Assembly: GCA_017617235.1 (NCBI GenBank) | Contig: JAFZWQ010000031.1 | Span: 30,425 to 94,424 of the forward strand | Direction: 5' to 3' | Origin: Bacteroidaceae bacterium | GTDB lineage: Bacteria > Bacteroidota > Bacteroidia > Bacteroidales > Bacteroidaceae | DNA: 64,000 bases | In this document: one piece after another, positions 7,967 through 15,505 of the stretch | How positions within the stretch are numbered: position 1 is the stretch's first letter | Layout of the letters: the number at the start of each line of letters is the position of its first letter | The notes under the pieces: model-generated | The model's input: the letters and a program-made list of their open reading frames with translations, nothing else | The model's database searches: none | What the model was told of the DNA's origin: nothing | Translations under genes and position numbers: made by a program

Positions 7967-9405
7967 TAACTAAGGACGAATTACAGGAATTATTGCAAAG
8001 TACCGAGACATATCGGGTGGAGCGTACAACCTCTACTGGCGATATGGATAAGTTTCAAGAAGCAATCTGTGCTTTTTCCAATGACTTGCCAAACTCCCGA
8101 AAGAATGGATATTTAATTATTGGGGCTCACGATAATGGTACGTTGTCAGGACTAAAAGTAGATGATGCCTTGATGAAAAAGATTGCAGCCATCCGTTCTG
8201 ATGGAAACATCTTGCCATTGCCGATTATGTCTGTTGAGCGTTTTGAGTTTCCAGAAGGTGATTTGCTTGTAGCTGAGGTGTCCCCTTCTTTACTCCCACC
8301 CGTTCGCTATCGTGGAAGGACCTTTGTGCGCGTTGGTCCTCGTCGGGATATTGCAACAGAAGCCGAAGAAAGAATATTATTAGAACGTAGAACTTCATAT
8401 ATGGCGACTTTTGATGCTATGCCTTGCCTGGGGGCAAGCATCAATGATGTTGATACAAACTATATCAAACAGGACTATCTTCCACAGGTGATTGATACTG
8501 AAGTGTTAGCAAGTGACAGGCGTGATATAAAGGAGCAACTGGCCTCCATACATCTTTACGACCTGACACACGATTGTCCGACCAATGCAGCAATTATTCT
8601 TTTTGGTAACAATCCACGTCATTTTTTGCCAGGCTTTTACATTCAATTTGTTCGCTTTGCAGGAAAAACCATTGGAGGGCAGGTCCTCAATGAAAAACGA
8701 TTCCAAGGACCACTCTATCGGCTTCTGCCTGAATTGGAATTGTTTGTAAGCAATGCCATTATTACTCAGAGGCCGATTGCGATAAGTCTGTTTCGCGAAA
8801 AAGCAGTCATCAACTATCCCAACAACGCACTACGCGAATTGTTGATGAATGCGTGTATGCATCGTGATTATCAGTCGAACATGCCTATTCGTCTATATCA
8901 GTTTGACGACCATATTGAGATTATGAATGCTGGCGGACTATATGGTGAAGCACGTCCTGAGAATTTCCCTACAGTCAATGACTATCGGAATCCTATCATT
9001 GCAGAAGCCATGAAGGAGATGAAATACGTTAATATGTTTAATCAGGGTATCAGGCGTGTACAAGAAATGCTTCAAGACAACAATAACAAGGAAGCTGTTT
9101 TTGATGTTTCTAAGTTAACCGTTTTTGAAGTGAATGTTTTCTCAACAGTTGAAGATGTCCCTCAAGGTGATACCCAAGGTGATACTCATGATGATACTCA
9201 AGATGATACTCAAGGTGGTACTCAAGAGAATAATCTTGATTTATGGATAGAGAATCAGATAAAGAAAAATCCCAAAGTGACAACAGAGGAGTTGGCAAGT
9301 TTGAGTAATAAAGGAGTAGCAACGATTAAACGTCATCTTGCAAAACTCTCCCATATCAAATATGTGGGAAGCGGTTATAGTGGACACTGGGAAATAGAAG
9401 AATAG
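7963..9405 (+). CDS. AlbA_2 / ATP-binding / winged-helix protein
   Basis: This 480-residue protein matches the COG2865-type architecture. Residues 5-130 are an AlbA_2 (Schlafen-like) domain with the core GYLIIGAHDNG and LSGLKVDD. Residues about 200-390 are a GHKL-type ATP-binding region with NALRELLMNACMHRDY near 285 and IEIMNAGGLYG near 321. A short acidic repeat linker of GDTQ/DDTQ units lies near 401-421. A C-terminal winged helix (VTTEELASLSNKGVATIKRHLAKL) ends the protein. Proteins of this kind are thought to be regulators and are often found with type I RM genes. The gene lies 7 nt before hsdR, so it may control the operon. Confidence 0.85.
   Translation: MITKDELQELLQSTETYRVERTTSTGDMDKFQEAICAFSNDLPNSRKNGYLIIGAHDNGTLSGLKVDDALMKKIAAIRSDGNILPLPIMSVERFEFPEGDLLVAEVSPSLLPPVRYRGRTFVRVGPRRDIATEAEERILLERRTSYMATFDAMPCLGASINDVDTNYIKQDYLPQVIDTEVLASDRRDIKEQLASIHLYDLTHDCPTNAAIILFGNNPRHFLPGFYIQFVRFAGKTIGGQVLNEKRFQGPLYRLLPELELFVSNAIITQRPIAISLFREKAVINYPNNALRELLMNACMHRDYQSNMPIRLYQFDDHIEIMNAGGLYGEARPENFPTVNDYRNPIIAEAMKEMKYVNMFNQGIRRVQEMLQDNNNKEAVFDVSKLTVFEVNVFSTVEDVPQGDTQGDTHDDTQDDTQGGTQENNLDLWIENQIKKNPKVTTEELASLSNKGVATIKRHLAKLSHIKYVGSGYSGHWEIEE
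9162..9227 (+). repeat. 12-bp tandem repeat in the AlbA_2 gene
   Basis: About five copies of a 12-bp unit close to GGTGATACTCAA lie in frame and encode four-residue units (GDTQ, GDTH, DDTQ, DDTQ, GGTQ). Unit changes keep the frame, so slippage would lengthen or shorten the linker between the ATPase and the winged helix without breaking the protein. Confidence 0.85.
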
Positions 9406-9412
9406 GTCAGAT

Positions 9413-12400
9413 ATGGATAGGATATCATTCAAGGAAAACGATATTAGCCAGAGGCCGGCAGTAGAGTTATTACAGAAGCTGGGGTATCAATATATCTCGC
9501 CAGATGAGGCTTTGGCTATGCGTGGCGGAAAGACTTCCAATGTACTATTGGAGGAAGTGCTGAGGCGGCAGTTACGAGAACTAAACTCTATCAGAATAGG
9601 TACGCATAAGGAGGCACGCTTCTCAGAACAGAACATCGAGAACGGCGTGGTTGCCATGAAAAATGTACCCATGCAGGGCGGTTATCTCAGTGGCAATGAG
9701 GCAGTCTATAACATGCTAACATTGGGCAAGGCTTTTGAGCAGAGTATTGATGGCGATAAGAAAAGTTACACGATGCGGTATATAGATTGGGAACATCCAG
9801 AGAATAACGTCTATCATGTAACAGAGGAGTTTGCTGTAACCCGCACAGGTTCATCAGACACCTATCGTCCTGACATTGTCCTGTTTGTAAACGGAATTCC
9901 ACTGGTCGTTATTGAATGTAAACGACCTGACATCAAAGGGGCAGAGGAACAGGCGATTTCCCAACACCTACGTAATCAGCTGGACGATGGAATCAGGGGG
10001 CTCTATGTATATAGTGCCATGCTGTTAGTCGTAGGAAATAATTTTGGGCGCTACGGGACAACGGGATCCGCAGCTCAGTTCTGGGGAAGCTGGCATGAGA
10101 TGTTCATCAACAAGGAAGAAGAACAAATGTATCATAAAAAAATCTCGACCATCGTAAACGACAGTTGCGAGGAAGAGCGCATCCCTACCCTACAAGATGA
10201 ATACATCTACAATCTTTGCCGCCCCCAAAGACTACTGGAACTTACTTATCATTTTACGATATATGATGCTGGAATAAAGAAACTAGCTCGCTATCAACAA
10301 TACTTTACAGTAAAAGAAACAGTAGAACGTATAAAGCAGATTGAGACCGGCAAGCGCAATGGAGGCGTAGTCTGGCATACACAGGGAAGCGGAAAGTCAT
10401 TGACGATGGTCATGCTGGCACAGAAGATAGCTACCGTAGTGCAAAATCCCCGCATTATTTTAGTAACGGATCGTACAGACTTAGACGCACAAATCACTAA
10501 GACCTTCCGCAAATGTGGCAAGGACGTAAAAAATGCTACAACGGGTAAGATGTTGGTGGAACTGCTGGAAAGCAATACGGATTCTGTGGTTACGACTATC
10601 ATCAACAAATTTGCTACTGCCATTAAGAAAATAAAGCAGCCGTTGACAGACCCGAACATCTTTGTGCTGATAGACGAAGCACATCGTAGCCAGTATAAAG
10701 AGATGGCAATACAGATGAACCGAGTATTGCCCAATGCCTGTAAGATAGCTTTTACGGGTACACCGTTGATGAAGAAAGACAAAAACACGGCACTTACCTT
10801 TGGCGGTATCATCAAGCCTGTATATACTGTAAGGCAGGCCGTGGAAGACCATGCTGTCGTTCCTCTGCTTTACGAAGGGCGAATCGTACCACAGCTTGTT
10901 ACAGAAGGCCCAATAGATAGTTTCTTTGACCGTGTCTGCGAGGACTTGACAGAGGAACAATCAGTTGACTTGAAAAAGAAGTTCTCGCGTACCGATGTAC
11001 TTAATCAGACTGAGCAACGCATCTATTCCATCGCTATGGACATTTCCGACCACTTTGCCAATAGATGGAAAAATACAGGATTCAAGGCAATGCTAGTAAC
11101 CCCAAAGAAACGAGTAGCCATATTGTACAAAAAGTTTCTGGATGAAATAGGCAAAGTTTCATCCGAAGTGCTGATTACAGCACCCGATGACCGAGAAGGA
11201 GAGGAAACGGCCTACGGAGGGACATCGGAAGAGGTGAAAATGTTTTGGAAAGAAATGATTGACGAGCACGGAACACCTAAGAAATATCAGGATAACTTGA
11301 TTGCACGATATAAAGGACAGGCAGAACCTGAGATAATGATTGTCGTGGATAAACTATTGACGGGATTTGACGAACCAAAGGTTGCAGTGATGTATCTCGA
11401 CCGTCATCTGTGTGGACACACATTATTACAAGCCGTAGCTCGTGTAAACCGCACTTGCGAAGATAAGGAATACGGATATATCATAGACTATTATGGAGTA
11501 TTGGCAGAACTGGATAATGCCCTAAGTATTTACTCTGAATACGACGAAGAAGACAAGGAGGTATTCCGCGAGACCCTGACACCCGTCAGTGATAAAATCT
11601 TCGAGCTGCCACAAAAGAATGCCGAGCTATGGGATATGTTCGAGACGATTCCTAACAAACGGGATTTGGAGGCATATGCACAATACCTTCGGCCCGCAGA
11701 CCGCCGTCATGAGTTCTATGACCGTTTGACCGCATTTTCATCGACTCTTCAACTGGCTCTTTCGACAAAAGAGTTCTTTGAGCATACTGATGAGAAAAAC
11801 ATTCAACGATATAAGGATGATTTGAGGATGTTTGCCAAGCTCCGAACGTCTGTCCAACTGCGCTATTCAGATGCCGTCGATTATAAAAAATATGAAAGCC
11901 GGATTGAGAAATTAATTAATCGTCATGTAGAAAGTGACGAGGTTAAGGTTATTACGAATCTGGTCAACATCTTTGATACTGAAAACTTCCAAAAAGAGGT
12001 TGATAACATAGTTGGTATTGCAGCGAAAGCTGATACCATAGCATCACGTACTGCTAAATATATTAAGGAGAACATGGACTCCGACCCAGCGTTCTATAAA
12101 AAGTTCTCTCAACTCATAAAGGAGACCATAGAAGCTTACGAACAAGGACGGCTTAGTGATAATGAATATCTGGAACGAATGATAAAGGCAAAAGGAGATG
12201 TTTTGAATCATACAGATAATGAGATACCCATAGAACTGAAACATAGCAATACGGGAAAAGCCTACTATGGTATTGCGTTAGAGAACTATAAGCGATTATT
12301 CCCCGATCAGGACGTTAAGAAAATAGCACTCAAAACTGCTAAAGCATTTGACCAAATCATTCAAGGTATGGTAGTTGTCGACAATTCCGTGATTATTGAT

Positions 12401-12559
12401 TGGCAGACGAATTCAAACCTTATCGGCCAGGTGAAGATTGCATTAGAGGATGAGCTCATTGACAACGTCAAGCGAAAGTATGAACTTGACTTCTCATTTG
12501 ACGATATGGATGCGATTATTAACGCGTGTGTCGATGTTGCAAAAATATGGATCAAGTGA
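9413..12559 (+). CDS. hsdR: Type I restriction endonuclease subunit R
   Basis: HsdR cuts unmethylated DNA after ATP-driven translocation by the HsdR2M2S complex. The 1048-residue protein has the N-terminal PD-(D/E)xK nuclease (YRPDIVLF and VVIECKRPD, residues ~150-172), the SF2 motor with Walker A TQGSGKSLTMVM near 322, DEAHRSQ near 420, FTGTPL near 447, and a C-terminal helical region for binding HsdM. The length and motifs are complete, so the system looks active. It follows the AlbA_2 gene by 7 nt and overlaps the metallopeptidase gene by 13 nt. Confidence 0.96.
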   Translation: MDRISFKENDISQRPAVELLQKLGYQYISPDEALAMRGGKTSNVLLEEVLRRQLRELNSIRIGTHKEARFSEQNIENGVVAMKNVPMQGGYLSGNEAVYNMLTLGKAFEQSIDGDKKSYTMRYIDWEHPENNVYHVTEEFAVTRTGSSDTYRPDIVLFVNGIPLVVIECKRPDIKGAEEQAISQHLRNQLDDGIRGLYVYSAMLLVVGNNFGRYGTTGSAAQFWGSWHEMFINKEEEQMYHKKISTIVNDSCEEERIPTLQDEYIYNLCRPQRLLELTYHFTIYDAGIKKLARYQQYFTVKETVERIKQIETGKRNGGVVWHTQGSGKSLTMVMLAQKIATVVQNPRIILVTDRTDLDAQITKTFRKCGKDVKNATTGKMLVELLESNTDSVVTTIINKFATAIKKIKQPLTDPNIFVLIDEAHRSQYKEMAIQMNRVLPNACKIAFTGTPLMKKDKNTALTFGGIIKPVYTVRQAVEDHAVVPLLYEGRIVPQLVTEGPIDSFFDRVCEDLTEEQSVDLKKKFSRTDVLNQTEQRIYSIAMDISDHFANRWKNTGFKAMLVTPKKRVAILYKKFLDEIGKVSSEVLITAPDDREGEETAYGGTSEEVKMFWKEMIDEHGTPKKYQDNLIARYKGQAEPEIMIVVDKLLTGFDEPKVAVMYLDRHLCGHTLLQAVARVNRTCEDKEYGYIIDYYGVLAELDNALSIYSEYDEEDKEVFRETLTPVSDKIFELPQKNAELWDMFETIPNKRDLEAYAQYLRPADRRHEFYDRLTAFSSTLQLALSTKEFFEHTDEKNIQRYKDDLRMFAKLRTSVQLRYSDAVDYKKYESRIEKLINRHVESDEVKVITNLVNIFDTENFQKEVDNIVGIAAKADTIASRTAKYIKENMDSDPAFYKKFSQLIKETIEAYEQGRLSDNEYLERMIKAKGDVLNHTDNEIPIELKHSNTGKAYYGIALENYKRLFPDQDVKKIALKTAKAFDQIIQGMVVVDNSVIIDWQTNSNLIGQVKIALEDELIDNVKRKYELDFSFDDMDAIINACVDVAKIWIK

Positions 12560-13254
12560 TACACGACAGCATTCAATATGGGACAACTACAATAGAATAC
12601 GACTTCGATCTTGTCCCAAGAAAGACATTGGGTATCTATGTACATCCTAATGGGAATGTGTTGTTGAAAGCTCCTCTTGATTCCACATTAGAAGCTATCA
12701 GGGAGAAAGTTGAAAAGAAAGCGATGTGGATATTACGGCAAAAACGTTTTTTTGCGTCTTTTACCCCCTCCACTATAGAACGTCGTTATGTAAGCGGGGA
12801 ATCTCATCTATATTTGGGGAGACAATATATGCTGAGAATAAAGGAGAGCGAAATTAATGCCGTTCACTATCAAAGCAACGTCATTGAGATAGAATGCCGT
12901 CAAAAAAAGAATGCTGGTATTTTGCTACAAACATGGTACAGGAAACGTGCAAACATTAAGTTCTTAGAATATGCACAGCCTATTATTGAACAATTTGCTG
13001 TTTATGGTGTATCACCCAAAAGCATTTCGATAAAGATAATGCAAAGGCGATGGGGATATTGTTCTTCGAATGGAGAAATTACATTAAATCCCAGACTTAT
13101 CTGTGCCCCCAGATGTTGTATAGAATATGTAATTACCCATGAAATGTGTCATCTAATTTACCGTAATCATAACAAAAAATTCTACACCCTGCTTACAAAG
13201 GAAATGCCCCATTGGGAGAAATGGAAGGCTAAACTGGAAAGAATGTTAGCCTAA
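12547..13254 (+). CDS. YgjP/SprT-like zinc metallopeptidase (DUF45)
   Basis: A 235-residue protein of the YgjP-like (DUF45, M48-like) family. The zinc site HEMCH lies near residues 198-202, preceded by the family segment RRWGYCSSNGEITLNPRLICAP and followed by a later histidine in RNHNKKFYTLL. These proteins are very often encoded next to type I hsdR genes in Bacteroidota and are presumed to process or regulate the restriction complex; the substrate is unknown. I use the ATG at 12547, which overlaps the end of hsdR by 13 nt, rather than the upstream in-frame start at 12526. Confidence 0.87.
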   Translation: MDQVIHDSIQYGTTTIEYDFDLVPRKTLGIYVHPNGNVLLKAPLDSTLEAIREKVEKKAMWILRQKRFFASFTPSTIERRYVSGESHLYLGRQYMLRIKESEINAVHYQSNVIEIECRQKKNAGILLQTWYRKRANIKFLEYAQPIIEQFAVYGVSPKSISIKIMQRRWGYCSSNGEITLNPRLICAPRCCIEYVITHEMCHLIYRNHNKKFYTLLTKEMPHWEKWKAKLERMLA

Positions 13255-13306
13255 ATTACACGCATACTAGGACACTTATTCCCTATAATACATATTATTA
13301 AGACGG

Positions 13307-13936
13307 ATGAAAGAGCAACGCCTGTACACAATCGGTCATTCCGACCACTCTCAAGAGGAATTCATATCCATGCTTCGCCAATACGAAATTGATTGTATTG
13401 TCGATGTTCGAAGTGTACCTGCCAGCAAACACGTTCCTCAATATAACCAAGAAGAACTGAAATGGCTATTGAAACAAAATGGAATAGCATATCTGCATTT
13501 TGGTAATGAATTCGGAGCACGACGAACAGATTGTATAAATATAGACGGACAGGTTGATTTTGAACGAACCACAGAAACACCTGCTTTCAAGAAGGGGATA
13601 TTAAGAATAAATAAGGGGCTGGAAAGAGGCTTTCATATTGCATTAATGTGTTCTGAGGCCAATCCCTTGGAATGTCACAGATATTCGCTTGTTGCACGTT
13701 TTTTTTATGAACATGGATATGACGTACAACATATTCTACATGACGGGACATCGGTATCGCATGCTATACTTGAAAGAAAGATGATTGAAGAGCTTCTGCA
13801 TTCTAGAAAATATCATCTTGCAAAGACAGATCCCCTGTTTGGATCTTACACAGAGGAGGAACAACGAACAGATGCATATCGGCTGAAGAATAAGGAAATC
13901 GGCTACCGTCCGCAGGAAGAATATGAAATCGACTAA
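13307..13936 (+). CDS. DUF488 family protein
   Basis: A 209-residue DUF488 protein. Visible family features are YTIGHS near the N-terminus, the DVRSVP segment near residue 30, and the MCSEANPLECHR box (cysteine, acidic residue, CHR) near residues 113-124. The function of DUF488 is not established; the conserved cysteines suggest metal binding or catalysis. It follows the metallopeptidase after 52 nt and its stop overlaps the next ATG (TAATG), so the two downstream genes form a coupled pair at the end of the RM operon. Members occur in many defence islands next to nucleic-acid enzymes. Confidence 0.85.
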   Translation: MKEQRLYTIGHSDHSQEEFISMLRQYEIDCIVDVRSVPASKHVPQYNQEELKWLLKQNGIAYLHFGNEFGARRTDCINIDGQVDFERTTETPAFKKGILRINKGLERGFHIALMCSEANPLECHRYSLVARFFYEHGYDVQHILHDGTSVSHAILERKMIEELLHSRKYHLAKTDPLFGSYTEEEQRTDAYRLKNKEIGYRPQEEYEID

Positions 13937-14892
13937 TGGATAAAACTTTTATTTGTCTTGCTAATTCATATAAACGCGGGGGACGTTGCATTGCCGGTGT
14001 TGAGGTCATGATTGATGAGAACCGACATTGGACAGTTGTTCGCAATCCCAATGGCACTCCCCACTGGATACGACCAATTGACAACACCACAGAGTTTGGA
14101 GAAATTCCCGAATTCGAAGCTGTACCTATTCGTCTGCTATCTGTTATACGTCTTAGAGATGTTACTCCTTGTTTATGTAAGGCTCATTCCGAGGATGTCA
14201 GTTTTTCACGAATGGAAATTATAGGGAGTATACTCCCCTGCAAAGCGGCCTTAGAGGAAATGGCAGATTTTCTTCATCATGAAATCTTTTACAATAATGA
14301 AAGTGCCATATCACTTGACATTTATGCCCAAGGAAACTATTCTCTAATGCTCGTTCGTCCGGAAAGGATTGAATTACGTCCCGATATGACCAAACTGAGA
14401 GCAAAATACCGAATGATTATATCATATCATGGGACAACTTATGATCTGCCTGTTACTGACCCTGATTATCTTCGAGAATTAGAGAACACCCCATCTACGC
14501 CTATTCCACCTCATGAGGCATATCTGTGTCTTTCACTCGGAATGGAGTTTGAAGGACAACATCACAAACTAATAGCTGGTGTTATCATTCCATCGGACAG
14601 GAATGTAAGTACACCCCATATCATCAAAGGAAATGATGCCACACTATGGGAAACATTTGAGATCCGTCCTTTCACATTATGGGAACGCCTAACTATAAAA
14701 TCAGCCACATATATCCCCTCTTATAGAGGCCCCTCCATCTACCTGCGTAAATGGAACGGAGATGAATTATTTCTACCTTTTGAAAATGCGCCTAAGTTGG
14801 AAGCATGGACAAAAATCAGTTTACGAAAGACGCTCCTCGTGACCTACGAAGACGAAAGTGGGACCAAAGTTCAAAGAATTCGGCTGAAATAG
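13936..14892 (+). CDS. Partner of DUF488, possible dual OB-fold protein
   Basis: A 318-residue protein beginning MDKTFICLANSYKRGGRC, a start I associate from memory with proteins annotated as carrying a dual OB-containing domain that are encoded beside DUF488. Two beta-rich halves of about 160 residues are compatible with this (first half around CIAGVEV and ITRPID-like strands, second half from YLCLSLGMEFEGQHHKLIAGVII). Both halves contain an alternating hydrophobic pattern and a similar GV(E/I) core. OB folds usually bind nucleic acid. It is the last gene of the island and ends 10 bp before the right copy of the flanking repeat. The family assignment is unverified. Confidence 0.65.
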   Translation: MDKTFICLANSYKRGGRCIAGVEVMIDENRHWTVVRNPNGTPHWIRPIDNTTEFGEIPEFEAVPIRLLSVIRLRDVTPCLCKAHSEDVSFSRMEIIGSILPCKAALEEMADFLHHEIFYNNESAISLDIYAQGNYSLMLVRPERIELRPDMTKLRAKYRMIISYHGTTYDLPVTDPDYLRELENTPSTPIPPHEAYLCLSLGMEFEGQHHKLIAGVIIPSDRNVSTPHIIKGNDATLWETFEIRPFTLWERLTIKSATYIPSYRGPSIYLRKWNGDELFLPFENAPKLEAWTKISLRKTLLVTYEDESGTKVQRIRLK

Positions 14893-14902
14893 ATATATTG
14901 TA

Positions 14903-14953
14903 GAAATACTATATCAGGCGGACGTCCTCGATGTGCTGGATTTCGGGCTCTGT
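14903..14953. repeat. Right copy of 51-bp direct repeat (native yraN 3' end)
   Basis: Identical over 51 bp to 1731-1781 and diverging on both sides. This copy lies at the end of the intact yraN gene, including its stop codon (14909-14911), so it is probably the original sequence, or the sequence restored by insertion. The distance between copies is 13,172 bp. Confidence 0.9.
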
Positions 14954-15268
14954 GGTGTTATGGAGAACGACGGAGATGATATCGAAACGCACATTGAGGT
15001 CGATGCGTTTATAACGGATATAATGGTTGATGGCGGCTATCAGGTTGCGTTGCTTGCTGTAGTTAATGGCCTCGTAGGGCTCGCCGAAGTCACGATTGCG
15101 GCGTGTCTTCACCTCCACGAAAACGATGGAGTCCGCAGTTCGGGCAATGATGTCAATGTCGCGATGACCCGATTTCCAGTCGCGTTCCAGTATCATATAC
15201 CCCTTACGCTCCAGATAGTCTATTGCCAAATCTTCGCCCCAGCGCCCCAGTTCGTTGTGTGCTGCCAT
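14909..15268 (-). CDS. yraN: YraN family (UPF0102) predicted endonuclease
   Basis: A 119-residue protein of the UPF0102/YraN family. It has the N-terminal GRWGEDLAIDYLERKGY segment, then a Holliday-junction-resolvase-like PD-(D/E)xK core with DIDIIA near residue 38 and VFVEVKTR near residue 50. The biochemical role is unclear; DNA-uptake or recombination roles have been suggested for relatives. The gene is complete. Its last 15 codons are duplicated at 1737-1781, at the other end of the RM island. It is divergent from lysS and shares a mirrored promoter region with it. Confidence 0.93.
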   Translation of the reverse strand: MAAHNELGRWGEDLAIDYLERKGYMILERDWKSGHRDIDIIARTADSIVFVEVKTRRNRDFGEPYEAINYSKQRNLIAAINHYIRYKRIDLNVRFDIISVVLHNTTEPEIQHIEDVRLI

Positions 15269-15295
15269 GTTACACTTAATTATCGATTACAGGGA

Positions 15296-15327
15296 CAAAA
15301 ATACGAATAAGTGAGCGAAATACCAAA
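15296..15327 (-). promoter_or_regulatory. yraN promoter
   Basis: On the reverse strand TTTG (15327-15324), 20 nt, then TATTTTTG (15303-15296). The spacing is exactly the Bacteroidota consensus. The predicted start is about 25 nt before the yraN ATG. Confidence 0.7.
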
Positions 15328-15444
15328 TTTTTCACTTTTCACTTTTCACATTTCACTTTATTTCGTATCTTTGAGAGAAAAGTCTCTAAAATACTCCCGT
15401 TCGGAAAAACCCAAATAAATTTGGTTTTTCGCTCACTTATTCGT
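15303..15444. repeat. 28-bp inverted repeat carrying both divergent promoters
   Basis: The arm 15303-15330 pairs with 15417-15444 with a single mismatch. Each arm contains the TTTG box, a spacer with GTGAGCGAA or its complement, and reaches into the TAnnTTTG box of its own gene (yraN to the left, lysS to the right). The 86 bp between the arms contain ttcacttttcac filler and a further TATCTTTG at 15366-15373. Confidence 0.85.
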
Positions 15445-15451
15445 ATCTTTG
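15420..15451 (+). promoter_or_regulatory. lysS promoter
   Basis: TTTG at 15420-15423, 20 nt, then TATCTTTG at 15444-15451. RNA should start near 15457, giving a leader of about 50 nt before the lysS ATG. Confidence 0.75.
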
Positions 15452-15505
15452 CACGCGACACATATAAATTGTAAATAGTAAATCGTAAAATTGTAAATTA
15501 TCTCG

